In this document: in pieces, positions 1 through 8,647 of the stretch
Position numbering within the stretch: position 1 is the first letter of the stretch
Layout: each line of letters begins with the position of its first letter
From: Paenibacillus oralis
GTDB lineage: Bacteria; Bacillota; Bacilli; Paenibacillales; Paenibacillaceae
Assembly (NCBI RefSeq): GCF_003863965.1
Contig: NZ_RRCN01000001.1
Location: 6,569,071 to 6,633,070, forward strand
Length of the DNA: 64,000 nt
Direction of reading: 5' to 3'
Program-made: the position numbers and the translations under genes
The notes under the pieces: model-generated
Seen by the model: only the letters and a program-made list of their open reading frames with translations
What the model was told of the DNA's origin: nothing
Databases searched by the model: none

Positions 1-314
1 TCCTTGCGGGTTTCCGATTTGCCGGTCGGATCGCCGATCCGCCCCGTAAAATCCCCGATGATGAGGTGAACCTGATGGCCCAGCTCCTGAAATTGGCGCA
101 GCTTCTGCATCACGACCGTGTGCCCGACGTGAATGTCAGGCGCCGACGGATCAAGCCCCAGCTTAACCTTCAGCGGCGTTGCGGTCGCCACCGATTTCAT
201 CACCTTTTGCCTCAGTTCATCCTCCGGGACAATCTCAACAACCCCCCGGGAAATCACCTTTAACTGGCGCTCCACCTCCGCCTGCTGCTCAGGCGTCAAC
301 TCTTCCCACTTCAT
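1..314 (-). CDS. tyrS: tyrosyl-tRNA synthetase, N-terminal part (runs off the window)
   Basis: Charges tRNA-Tyr with tyrosine in the cytoplasm. Only the first ~104 residues are inside the window. They begin MKWEELTPEQQAEVERQL and contain the class I signature as HVGH (residues 62-65) within LGLDPSAPDIHVGHT, followed by the GDFTGRIGDPTGKS segment typical of the second bacterial TyrRS subtype (TyrZ-like). The ATG at 314-312 has a purine-rich GGAGGAGT ribosome site just upstream. The T-box leader upstream, with a UAC specifier, independently supports tyrosine specificity. Confidence 0.93.
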   Translation of the reverse strand, partial: MKWEELTPEQQAEVERQLKVISRGVVEIVPEDELRQKVMKSVATATPLKVKLGLDPSAPDIHVGHTVVMQKLRQFQELGHQVHLIIGDFTGRIGDPTGKSETRK

Positions 315-362
315 GACAAACACTCCTCCAGATTAAAAATTGGAACAACCGCCAAACGCAAA

Positions 363-657
363 AAAGCTCCTTCCAGTCCCAAGGGACGAGAAGGAGCGCT
401 CGCGTTACCACCCTAATTAAAACCGCCGTTTACCTGCCGCAGGCCGCAACCAAACAAACGAAACGGTTTTCACTTCATTCCTATAACGGTCATCCCGGAA
501 CCGGACTACTTGCGGCTAAGACCGCGTTCCCCCGGACGGCTCCAGACGGTAATTCAAAAGGGATCCGCCCATTCGGTTCGCAGCTTCCACCGATTCTCTG
601 AGCGGCGGGATTCCGCTTTCTACTAAGTCTTTCCACGCCTTTGACGATATGCATTTA
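363..657 (-). promoter_or_regulatory. T-box leader riboswitch of tyrS, tyrosine specifier UAC
   Basis: On the minus strand the conserved T-box AGGGTGGTAACGCG lies at 414-401 and is followed directly by the terminator hairpin. Upstream, the Stem I features AGAGAATCGGTGGAAGCTGCGAACC (AG-bulge and distal region) precede GAATTACC, where TAC (complement of 549-551) sits in the expected specifier loop. Known mechanism: uncharged tRNA-Tyr pairs with the specifier and the T-box bulge and favours the antiterminator. Confidence 0.92.
366..397 (-). terminator. T-box regulated terminator of tyrS
   Basis: GCTCCTT and AAGGAGC arms pair around a loop and are followed by a T-run on the minus strand. It lies immediately downstream of the T-box sequence and would compete with the antiterminator. 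Confidence 0.85.
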
Positions 658-664
658 AATTATT

Positions 665-693
665 ATATAACATAATCCCGTTTAAGAAGTCAA
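665..693 (-). promoter_or_regulatory. probable sigma-A promoter of tyrS
   Basis: On the minus strand TTGACT (693-688) is followed after 17 bases by TTATAT (670-665). It lies just upstream of the T-box leader. Confidence 0.6.
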
Positions 694-739
694 ACCTCTG
701 CCCAAATAGGATGAAAAAACAACCAATAGACCTTTTTTA

Positions 740-748
740 TGCTATAAT
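740..748 (+). promoter_or_regulatory. extended -10 element before the PBP gene
   Basis: TGCTATAAT is an extended -10 (TGn plus TATAAT). No good -35 is visible. It lies 27 bases before the proposed start codon at 776 and is likely the promoter of the penicillin-binding protein gene. Confidence 0.5.
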
Positions 749-775
749 GTTGCTGTTTATAAAGGAGGATCATTG

Positions 776-3700
776 ATGGCTCATGATAAAGAAAACAACT
801 CCGGCCAGCAAAAAAAGCGCAGGACACGGAGCGGCAAACCGGTTCGGCGGCGCAGGAAAGGCCGCTGGATCTGGGCGACGCTAGGCTGGCTCGTTCTCCT
901 TGGATTTGCGGGATTTCTGTTTGCGGGGGGCGCCGTGTTCGGTTACGTCTCCTCGATCGTCAAGGACGATCCCGTGCGGTCGCGAGCCGACATTGAAGAA
1001 AAAATCAATTATAACGAGATGACGGGTTTCGCGTATTTCCGCGACGGGCAGGCGATCGGCCAGCTTCGCTCGGAGGAAGACCGCCGTCCGGTTTCTTACC
1101 AGCAAATCCCCCAATCGGTCATCGATGCGGTGATTGCGATTGAGGACAACCATTTCAAGGAGCATATTGGGGTCGACTTTAAAGGAACGCTCCGGGCCGT
1201 GAAACAAAGGGTGCTCCATGAAAGCGTACAGACCGGCGGGAGTACGCTGACCCAGCAGCTCGCGCGGCGCGTCTTCCTGAATTTAGAACGCACGGAAGAC
1301 CGGAAGGTCAAGGAAATACTGCTGGCGCTCCGGCTGGAGCGTTTTTTATCCAAAGAAGAAATCATTACGGCTTATTTGAACAAAGTTCCTTTCGGCAACG
1401 GGTCAAACGGATACCAGGTTTACGGGATCAAAGCGGCGGCGAAAGGGATCTTCAACATCTCCAATCTGGAGGACCTGAACATCGCCCAGACCGCTTATTT
1501 GGCCGGTCTTCCGCAGCTTCCCTCCTCTTATTCGGCCTTTAACGGCAAAGGGGAATTTAACGAGGACGCTTTCGGGAGAGCGATGAAACGCCAGCAGCTC
1601 GTGCTGCAGCGCATGCTGGAAGAGAACAAAATTACCAACGCCCAGTATCAGGAGGCGCTGGCTTTTGATCTGAAAGGTTCGCTGGCGCGGCAAACCAAAA
1701 AAGCTTACGACACTTATCCTTATCTGATGCTGGAGACGGAGCGGCAAGGCGCTATCGTGCTTGCAACGCTGCGCAATCCCGAGTTGTCCAAGGAACAGGC
1801 GGCAAGCAACCCGCAGATTCTCGAGGATGCCCGGCAGGAACTGCTGACCGGGGGATACAAAGTGTATACCACGATCGATAAACAGGTATACAACTCGATG
1901 CACAAAGTTTCCGAAAATGCGGATAATTTCTCGCCATACAGTGAAAAGAAAGGGCTGGAGCAGGTTGCGGCGATAATGCTCGACAACGATACCGGTGCGA
2001 TTCTGGGCATGATCGAGGGGCGGGATTTCTATACCGAGCAAATGAACTACGCGACGCAAATGAAACGGCAGCCCGGCTCCACGATGAAGCCGATCGCCGC
2101 TTATTTGCCGGCGCTTGATGCGGGCTTGGTTCAACCGGCCAGCATCATTGACGATTCGCCGATCATTTTACGGGATTATCAAAAGGGGTACCACATTCCC
2201 GTAAACTCCAGCGGCGGCTACAAAGGGCTGGTTACGGCGAGAACAGCGCTAAACGAATCCCGCAACATCCCGGCGCTTAGGGTGTTCAACGACATCGTCG
2301 GCATCGACAAAGCCTGGGATTTCGCCAAAAAACTCGGGATCACCACGCTGGAAGACGAGGACTATAATGCGCAAACCGGCGTGCTCGGCGGCCTGAAATA
2401 CGGCGTTACCGTAGAGGAGCTGACGAACGCCTACAGCGCGATCCCGAACGGCGGAAAATTCACCGACGCCTACATGATCGAAAAAATCGTCGATGGGAAA
2501 GGCAAAGTCGTTTACAAACATGAAATCGAACCGCAGCAGGTGTTTTCCGAGCAAACCGCTTATTTGATGACCGATATGCTGCGCACCGTTATTCGAGACG
2601 GGACAGGCAGTTCGATCAAAAGGGATTTTAAAAACTACGGAAAAATTCCCGTCGTCGGCAAAACCGGAACCACGCAAAATTACGCGGACGTATGGTTTAT
2701 GGGCTATTCGCCGGACGTGACGCTTGGCGTATGGATCGGCTATAGAGATTCGGTGAACACGCTGTCCGATGCCGGTAAATCGCGGGCCCGCAAAATATGG
2801 TCGCTCGTCATGAACGAGGTCACCGAAAACGAACCGGACCTGTTTGTTACGAAAGAATTCGTGAAACCCGACGGAATCGTCACCAAAACGGTCTCCGGCT
2901 ACAGCGGCAAGCTGCCGACCCAGTTGACGCAGCAGGCCGGCAAGCTGGTTACGGATATTTTCAACGCCAAATACGTCCCGACGAAATCGGAAGACGTTCT
3001 GGTGCGGGCGAAATACGTCACCTATAATGGGGTGAATTACGTGCCCCTGGAAACGACGCCGTCCGATATGCAGCGCGAAAAAGTGGTCGTTCGCCGCGAT
3101 AAACCGATCGCCGAGCTGGTGAAGGAGCTGCAGAACGCATTTTCCGTCATGAGGGGCAGCCACAGAGCGCTGAGCTACTACATGCCGAGGGATGCCGGCG
3201 AGGACGCGCCGTATAAGCCGGACCCGCGTGCCGACGACGGCAAAGCGCCTGCCGCTCCGGAGGGCGTCGCTCTGGCTTCCGGCGGAGGATCGGCTACAGT
3301 AACGTTTAGTGCGAACGGCGAAAAAGACGTCGTCGGCTACCGTCTGTACCGTTCGGATGACGGGGTGAAGTTCCAATATACCGGAAAAGCAGCGCTCATC
3401 GGCGACGATTTGTCGATCACCGACTCCAGCGCCCCCGGCCCGGCCACTTCTTATTACGTCACGGCCGTGGACGTAGCCGGCAAGGAATCCACGCCTAGCG
3501 CGGTTGTCGGATTATTGGGAGGCATGAACCCGAGCGGCGTTACGCCTCTGGACGACAGCGGCGAAACGCCGGGAGACGGAGGAACGGCCGGGGAGAACGC
3601 CACCGGCGGTCCGCTCCCCGCTTCTCCCGCCCAGGTGAGCGTAAAGAAGGACGAGAGAGGGTTTACGGCAAGCTGGGAAGCCAACCCGGCTCTGGACCTC

Positions 3701-3880
3701 GTCACAAGTTATAACGTATTCGTATCCGATGCTGCGGACGGCACGTATTCCAAAGTTGGCTCCACCGCCGACACGCAGTATTCGTTCAAAACCGACTCTG
3801 GCACCGTATGGGTCAAAGTTACGGCCGTGAACGTGCTGGGCGAATCTCCGGCGTCGTCTCCGGTGCAGTACAGCAAATAG
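776..3880 (+). CDS. class A penicillin-binding protein (PBP1A family) with C-terminal FN3-like domains
   Basis: Bifunctional peptidoglycan synthase anchored in the membrane. The basic cytoplasmic N-terminus is followed by one membrane helix (about residues 33-62). The glycosyltransferase domain shows EDNHF near residue 123 and GGSTLTQQ near 154. The transpeptidase shows SxxK as STMK (about 435-438), SxN as SRN (about 495) and KTG (about 629). The last ~220 residues look like two fibronectin III-type domains separated by a Gly/Thr-rich linker, which makes the protein long (1034 aa). I choose ATG 776 rather than the in-frame TTG at 773 because AAAGGAGG (761-768) is better spaced from it. Confidence 0.93.
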   Translation: MAHDKENNSGQQKKRRTRSGKPVRRRRKGRWIWATLGWLVLLGFAGFLFAGGAVFGYVSSIVKDDPVRSRADIEEKINYNEMTGFAYFRDGQAIGQLRSEEDRRPVSYQQIPQSVIDAVIAIEDNHFKEHIGVDFKGTLRAVKQRVLHESVQTGGSTLTQQLARRVFLNLERTEDRKVKEILLALRLERFLSKEEIITAYLNKVPFGNGSNGYQVYGIKAAAKGIFNISNLEDLNIAQTAYLAGLPQLPSSYSAFNGKGEFNEDAFGRAMKRQQLVLQRMLEENKITNAQYQEALAFDLKGSLARQTKKAYDTYPYLMLETERQGAIVLATLRNPELSKEQAASNPQILEDARQELLTGGYKVYTTIDKQVYNSMHKVSENADNFSPYSEKKGLEQVAAIMLDNDTGAILGMIEGRDFYTEQMNYATQMKRQPGSTMKPIAAYLPALDAGLVQPASIIDDSPIILRDYQKGYHIPVNSSGGYKGLVTARTALNESRNIPALRVFNDIVGIDKAWDFAKKLGITTLEDEDYNAQTGVLGGLKYGVTVEELTNAYSAIPNGGKFTDAYMIEKIVDGKGKVVYKHEIEPQQVFSEQTAYLMTDMLRTVIRDGTGSSIKRDFKNYGKIPVVGKTGTTQNYADVWFMGYSPDVTLGVWIGYRDSVNTLSDAGKSRARKIWSLVMNEVTENEPDLFVTKEFVKPDGIVTKTVSGYSGKLPTQLTQQAGKLVTDIFNAKYVPTKSEDVLVRAKYVTYNGVNYVPLETTPSDMQREKVVVRRDKPIAELVKELQNAFSVMRGSHRALSYYMPRDAGEDAPYKPDPRADDGKAPAAPEGVALASGGGSATVTFSANGEKDVVGYRLYRSDDGVKFQYTGKAALIGDDLSITDSSAPGPATSYYVTAVDVAGKESTPSAVVGLLGGMNPSGVTPLDDSGETPGDGGTAGENATGGPLPASPAQVSVKKDERGFTASWEANPALDLVTSYNVFVSDAADGTYSKVGSTADTQYSFKTDSGTVWVKVTAVNVLGESPASSPVQYSK

Positions 3881-3907
3881 TTGGCGCCAAAACTAGATGA
3901 GCAAGGG

Positions 3908-3943
3908 AAAGCCCCTCCGAACGTTGTTCGGAGGGGCTTTTTG
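3908..3943. terminator. bidirectional terminator between the PBP gene and acsA
   Basis: GCCCCTCCGAAC and GTTCGGAGGGGC form a strong stem, with a T-run on the plus side and an A-run before it on the other side. It sits between two convergent genes. Confidence 0.85.
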
Positions 3944-3945
3944 CT

Positions 3946-5670
3946 TCAGTCTTCAATCGTCGATAAATCCCCGGCCGGGAGGTTGAGCTCCCAAGCCTTC
4001 AGCACGCGGCGCATAATTTTGCCGGAACGCGTTTTGGGCAACTTGTCCTTGAATTCGATTTCCCTCGGCGCCGCATGGGCGGACAGCCCTTCTTTGACGA
4101 ATTTGGCGATTTCCGCCTTTAGCTCCTCGGAAGGCGTGAAGCCTTCGCGCAAGGATATAAACGCCTTGATGATCTCTCCCCGGACGGGATCGGGCTTACC
4201 GATCACGCCGGCTTCAGCCACGGCCGGGTGCTCGACCAGCTTGCTCTCGACCTCAAACGGCCCGATGCGTTCGCCGGACGAATTGATGACGTCGTCGATC
4301 CGGCCCTGGAACCAGAAATACCCGTCCTCGTCCATATACGCCGTATCCCCGGAAATGTACCAGCCGGGAATCCGGAAGTACTCCTCGTATTTCGGCGCGT
4401 TGTTCCAGATCAGCCGCATCATCGACGGCCACGGGGTCCGTATCGCCAAATTGCCCATCCGGTACGGCGGCAGCTCCTTGCCGTTATCATCGATGATCGC
4501 GGCCTGAATGCCGGGAACCGGTTTTCCCATCGAGCCCGGTTTGATTGGCATCGACGCATAATTGCAGATCAGTTGGCCGCCCGTCTCGGTCATCCACCAC
4601 GTATCGTGGATCCGGCGGTTATATACCTTCATCCCCCAGCGGACAACCTCGGGGTTCAGCGGCTCGCCGACCGATAACACATGGCGCAGCGAAGACAGAT
4701 CGTATTGCTGGATGATGTCCTGCCCGGCTCCCATCAGCATCCGAAAAGCGGTCGGCGCACTGTACCAGACGGTCACTTGATATTTCTCAATCGTTCTATA
4801 CCAGTCGGCCGGACTAAAACGTCCGCCACGGACGACATTGGTTACCCCGTGCAGCCAAGGAGCAAAAATGCCGTAGGACGTGCCGGTGACCCATCCGGGG
4901 TCGGCCGTGCACCAATACACGTCCCCTTCTTTCAGATCGAGCACGACATCTCCGGTGTGATAGTGCTGGATCATTGCATTATGCACATGGTAAACGCCTT
5001 TAGGCTTGCCGGTGGAGCCGGAAGTATAATGCAAGATAAGTCCGTCTTCGCGGTTCACCCATTCGATTTCGGCCTCGGGGGAAGCCGCTGCAAGCTCAGA
5101 TTTCCAATCGGCGATGCCGGGTTCCGCGGCCACGTTGTCGCCGACGACGAAGATCGTTTTAAGCAACGGCAACTCCTCCCGTTTGACGCGGGGCAGCAGT
5201 TCAGGCGTCGTGACGAGCGCAACCGCTCCGCTGTCTTCCAGCCGGTCTTTGACCGCCGTCTCCATAAAAGCTTCGAATAATGGGCCCACTACGGCTCCCA
5301 CCTTAATAATCCCAAGAACGCTGATATAAAGCTCGGGTGACCGCGGCATAAACACGAATACCCGGTCCCCTTTGGCGATCCCGTATTTGCGCAATACATT
5401 GGCGCACCGGTTCGTCTGCTCCTGCATCTGCTCATACGTGTAGGATTCCTCCCGGGCCGGATCGCTGAACAGAAGCGCGGGTTTATCTCCCTTGCCGGCA
5501 TCGACATGGCGGTCGATCGCCTCGTAAGCCATGTTTACCCGGCCCGTGACATGCCAGGAAAACTGCTTCTCCACATCGCTCCAGTTAAAATTTTGATAGG
5601 CTTCTTCGTAGCTGTTCATGTTGGACGACGGTACGCCCGCCGCAATGATTTCCCCTTGCAGTTGACTCAT
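3946..5670 (-). CDS. acsA: acetyl-CoA synthetase (AMP-forming)
   Basis: Converts acetate, ATP and CoA to acetyl-CoA. The ANL-superfamily AMP-binding motif YTSGSTGKPKGV is at about residues 215-226. The C-terminal PKTRSGKIMRR motif places the catalytic lysine, the residue acetylated by AcuA in B. subtilis, at about K551 of 574. The gene starts at ATG 5670 behind AAGGAGGATG. It is divergent from acuA, the enzyme that modifies it. A consensus cre site upstream (5723-5736) suggests CcpA repression. Length and motifs are normal. Confidence 0.96.
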   Translation of the reverse strand: MSQLQGEIIAAGVPSSNMNSYEEAYQNFNWSDVEKQFSWHVTGRVNMAYEAIDRHVDAGKGDKPALLFSDPAREESYTYEQMQEQTNRCANVLRKYGIAKGDRVFVFMPRSPELYISVLGIIKVGAVVGPLFEAFMETAVKDRLEDSGAVALVTTPELLPRVKREELPLLKTIFVVGDNVAAEPGIADWKSELAAASPEAEIEWVNREDGLILHYTSGSTGKPKGVYHVHNAMIQHYHTGDVVLDLKEGDVYWCTADPGWVTGTSYGIFAPWLHGVTNVVRGGRFSPADWYRTIEKYQVTVWYSAPTAFRMLMGAGQDIIQQYDLSSLRHVLSVGEPLNPEVVRWGMKVYNRRIHDTWWMTETGGQLICNYASMPIKPGSMGKPVPGIQAAIIDDNGKELPPYRMGNLAIRTPWPSMMRLIWNNAPKYEEYFRIPGWYISGDTAYMDEDGYFWFQGRIDDVINSSGERIGPFEVESKLVEHPAVAEAGVIGKPDPVRGEIIKAFISLREGFTPSEELKAEIAKFVKEGLSAHAAPREIEFKDKLPKTRSGKIMRRVLKAWELNLPAGDLSTIED

Positions 5671-5722
5671 CGTTTCATCCTCCTTAATCTTTGTAAATAA
5701 GAAAACAGTAGATCAAAGTTCA

Positions 5723-5736
5723 TGAAAACGGATACA
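5723..5736 (-). promoter_or_regulatory. catabolite-responsive element (cre) upstream of acsA
   Basis: The plus-strand sequence TGAAAACGGATACA fits the CcpA operator consensus TGWAARCGNWWWCA at every position. It lies about 53 bases upstream of the acsA start, in the acsA-acuA divergent region. ccpA itself is encoded at 8648-9652. The remainder of the 310-base gap shows no gene; the acsA and acuA promoters are not clear-cut. Confidence 0.75.
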
Positions 5737-5981
5737 TTGGAGCGTGAGGTAAATCTTTTGCTACAGCATTCGTTAGCGGGTAGGCATCCGTTCTGATTGA
5801 AAGAAACGAAAAATAAGACTTCCGTACCATTTGTCAAGATCATTCGCCACGTTAAAAGCTTTGAAATGTGAAAATTTTATGTCGGAGAACATTATATCAC
5901 AGGTTTTTCGGCGCAGGCTACACTTTTCATTTTTTCATTTTTCTGTTATAAGTTAGGGGAACGAGCAAAGGAGGCGGCAAA

Positions 5982-6614
5982 ATGGAACACCAAAAAACCT
6001 ATATCCGCCACACCCTGCCCTACCATGAACGCGAAATTATCGTGGAAGGTCCCGTTACCCCGTCCCATCTCCAAACATTGCAAATGCATCCGGATCTGGA
6101 CGCCTTTCGGAAGCCTGGGGATCAGCACGCCGCTTTGGTTGAAATCGCCTCTCTCCCGGAAGGGCGGATCATTTTGGCCCGGAGCGAAGCGACGATTATC
6201 GGGTACGTCACTTTCCATTATCCCGACGAGCTGGAGCGCTGGTCTCAGGGGCGTATGCCCGACCTGATCGAGCTGGGGGCCGTCGAAGTGGCCGATGAAT
6301 ACCGCAGCGCAGGGCTCGGCTCGAAAATGATCCGGACCGCTTTCGAGGATGGGCAAATGGAGCGGTATATCGTGTTTACGACCGAATATTACTGGCATTG
6401 GGATTTGAAGAACAGCGGCCTCAGCGTTTGGGATTACCGCAACATGATGGAACGGCTCATGAAGACGGTCAACATGGTCTGGTACGCGACCGATGATCCG
6501 GAAATTTGCTCCCATCCGGCGAATTGCCTGATGGTCCGGATCGGCAAAGAGGTCCCACTTTCCTCCGAGGAACAGTTCGACCGCATCCGTTTTCAGCAGC
6601 GTTTCATGTATTAA
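5982..6614 (+). CDS. acuA: AcuA protein acetyltransferase (GNAT)
   Basis: AcuA acetylates and inactivates AcsA in B. subtilis. The 210-aa product has an acetyltransferase fold, with the acetyl-CoA-binding segment near VADEYRSAGLGSKMI (about residues 104-118). CAAAGGAGGC precedes the ATG. The gene is divergent from acsA and is followed 31 bases later by acuC, which encodes the matching deacetylase, so the three genes form a modification/demodification set. The identification rests on family resemblance and context. Confidence 0.9.
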   Translation: MEHQKTYIRHTLPYHEREIIVEGPVTPSHLQTLQMHPDLDAFRKPGDQHAALVEIASLPEGRIILARSEATIIGYVTFHYPDELERWSQGRMPDLIELGAVEVADEYRSAGLGSKMIRTAFEDGQMERYIVFTTEYYWHWDLKNSGLSVWDYRNMMERLMKTVNMVWYATDDPEICSHPANCLMVRIGKEVPLSSEEQFDRIRFQQRFMY

Positions 6615-6645
6615 GCAAGCATCAATAAGGAAGGCGTGTGATTCC

Positions 6646-7824
6646 ATGCCTGGAAGCGCTTTATTTATTCATCACGAAGAAGAGCGGAAATACCGGTTCC
6701 ATGATCAGCACCCGTTCCATCCGATCCGGCTGGAATTAACGATGGATTTGTTAAAAGAGGTTGGCGCCTTGAAGCCGGATCATTTGCTCCGGCAGCGTCC
6801 GGCGACAGAGGAAGAACTGCTGTGGATTCACCAGCCCGCTTATGTGGAAGCCGTAAAAAACTTAAGCCGGACTCCGCCGGAGCCGGCCTGGGTCAGCCGC
6901 GCCGAGCAATACGGCCTGCTGGATGAAGACACGCCGTACTTTGCCGGGATGCACGAGGCGGCCTCCTGCATCGTTGGCGGCACCGTAGCGGCGGTCGAAT
7001 CGGTGCTGTCGGGCGCGAGCACGCACGCCCTCCATTTGGGCGGCGGGCTGCATCACGCCCTGCCCTCCAAAGCCGCGGGCTTCTGCGTTTACAACGACGC
7101 CGCCGTGGCAATTGACTACGCCCGCCGCCGTTACGGCGCGCGCGTGCTTTACGTGGACACGGACGTCCACCACGGGGACGGGGTGCAGTGGAGTTTTTAT
7201 TCGGACCCGGATGTATGCACTTATTCGATTCACGAAACAGGCAAATATCTGTTTCCGGGGACCGGATTTTTGCCGGAGCGCGGGGAGCATCAAGGCTACG
7301 GCGCCTGCATGAACCTTCCTCTGCAGCCGTATACCGAGGACGATTCATGGATGGAGTGCTTTGAGCAGTCCGTTCGGCGCCTGGCAGATTATTTTCGTCC
7401 GGATCTGATCGTCAGCCTGCACGGCTGCGACGCCCATGCCCTGGACCCGTTGTCCCATATCCACTGCAGCATGGAGATTTACCGGCAAATGCCCGGAATC
7501 CTGCACGAGCTTGCCCATACGTACTGCGAAGGGCGTTGGGTCGCGGTCGGCGGAGGCGGCTACGATTTCTGGCGGGTCGTTCCGCGCGCCTGGAGCCTGC
7601 TCTGGCTTGAGATGAGCGGCCACCCGCTAAAAGAAACCTTAGCGCGGCTGCCGGACGCCAAACTCCCGGAAGCCTGGATAAAACGGTGGCAAAACCAAAC
7701 GTCCTTTTCGCTCCCGGACACCTGGCTGGACGACCTGTCGCATTGGGACGGCATTCCCCGCCGGGCGGAAATCACGGCCAAAAACCGCGAGACGCTCGCG
7801 GTTGCATTGCAGGATTATTTATAG
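6646..7824 (+). CDS. acuC: AcuC, class I HDAC-family deacetylase
   Basis: A zinc-dependent deacetylase that reactivates acetylated AcsA in B. subtilis. HDAC landmarks are present: HLGGGLHHA (His-His), VLYVDTDVHHGDGVQ (zinc-ligand Asp and His), SLHGCDAHALDPL (second Asp) and VAVGGGGYD (the Gly-rich active-site Tyr region). The 392-aa length is normal. It follows acuA directly, without the acuB gene that separates them in B. subtilis. Its 3' end overlaps the convergent mtnN by 6 bases. Start ATG 6646 has AAGGAAGG upstream at slightly long spacing. Confidence 0.94.
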   Translation: MPGSALFIHHEEERKYRFHDQHPFHPIRLELTMDLLKEVGALKPDHLLRQRPATEEELLWIHQPAYVEAVKNLSRTPPEPAWVSRAEQYGLLDEDTPYFAGMHEAASCIVGGTVAAVESVLSGASTHALHLGGGLHHALPSKAAGFCVYNDAAVAIDYARRRYGARVLYVDTDVHHGDGVQWSFYSDPDVCTYSIHETGKYLFPGTGFLPERGEHQGYGACMNLPLQPYTEDDSWMECFEQSVRRLADYFRPDLIVSLHGCDAHALDPLSHIHCSMEIYRQMPGILHELAHTYCEGRWVAVGGGGYDFWRVVPRAWSLLWLEMSGHPLKETLARLPDAKLPEAWIKRWQNQTSFSLPDTWLDDLSHWDGIPRRAEITAKNRETLAVALQDYL

Positions 7825-8523
7825 CTGCCGCAGCATATCGTTCAGAATTTCAAACGAACGCCGCGCGGCCAACTTCGTGAATTCGGCGAAGCTCATATCC
7901 GCCGAACCGTCCGCTTTATCGGAGATGGAACGCAGGACGACAAACGGCACTTTGTTCATATAGCAGACCTGCGCAAGCGCGGCGCCTTCCATTTCCACGC
8001 AGGCTCCCCCCATCTCCGTGTACAACACCGAGCTGACGAAGTCGCGGTCGGCGATAAATTGATCGCCGGACAGCACCCGGCCGGCAATGTATTTGTGATC
8101 CCGGCACAATCGGGCGCAGGCCTGTTCGGCCAAACGGATGAACGCCGGGTCCGCGGGGTAGTCGGACACTTCCTGATAAGGCACCGTTCCGCGCGGGTAC
8201 CCAAGCGGTCTTACATCCATATCATGCTGCTGGCAGGAAGACGAGATAACGATGTCGCCAACGTCCAGATCCGGATGAACCGCTCCGGCTACGCCCGTAA
8301 ACCATATGGTACCGGCCTCAAAGCGGTCGATCAACAATTGGGCCGCTAACGCCGCGTTGACCTTCCCGACCCCGGATTTGCAGACGACGACGTCTTTTTC
8401 GTGCAACCGTCCTTTCACAAAGCGGATGCCCGCCATAACGGCCGATTCCTGGTTTTCCACCCGCTCCAGCAGCAGGGCGATTTCTTCATCCATGGCGCCC
8501 ATCAGGCCAATCGTTTTAGCCAT
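7819..8523 (-). CDS. mtnN: 5'-methylthioadenosine/S-adenosylhomocysteine nucleosidase
   Basis: Cleaves MTA and SAH to adenine plus the thioribose sugars, in methionine salvage and SAM by-product recycling. The product begins MAKTIGLMGAMDEEIALL and contains GVAGAVHPDLDVGDIVIS and the C-terminal VVLRSISDKADGSADMSF, where the catalytic Asp lies; these are hallmarks of MTAN. I place the start at ATG 8523 (234 aa) because AGGAG lies 8 bases upstream; a GTG nine bases earlier is possible. Tail-to-tail overlap with acuC. Confidence 0.93.
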   Translation of the reverse strand: MAKTIGLMGAMDEEIALLLERVENQESAVMAGIRFVKGRLHEKDVVVCKSGVGKVNAALAAQLLIDRFEAGTIWFTGVAGAVHPDLDVGDIVISSSCQQHDMDVRPLGYPRGTVPYQEVSDYPADPAFIRLAEQACARLCRDHKYIAGRVLSGDQFIADRDFVSSVLYTEMGGACVEMEGAALAQVCYMNKVPFVVLRSISDKADGSADMSFAEFTKLAARRSFEILNDMLRQL

Positions 8524-8553
8524 GCTTATCACTCCTTTGATTTCCTAAATACT

Positions 8554-8581
8554 CAAAAAAGCTCCTAAAAAGGAGCTTTTT
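8554..8581 (-). terminator. terminator downstream of ccpA
   Basis: GCTCCTTTTTAGGAGC hairpin followed by a T-run on the minus strand. It lies between the ccpA stop and the mtnN start. Confidence 0.75.
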
Positions 8582-8647
8582 CCGTCGTATAACCTTTTTC
8601 ATATATATTTTTCTGTGTCTGATATCTCTTTCTACAAAGAAAACGCA

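Noticed and set aside
2249..3376. 375-residue minus-strand frame inside the PBP gene
   Set aside because: Antisense shadow of the transpeptidase and FN3 region; low-complexity basic/aromatic composition and no start signals.
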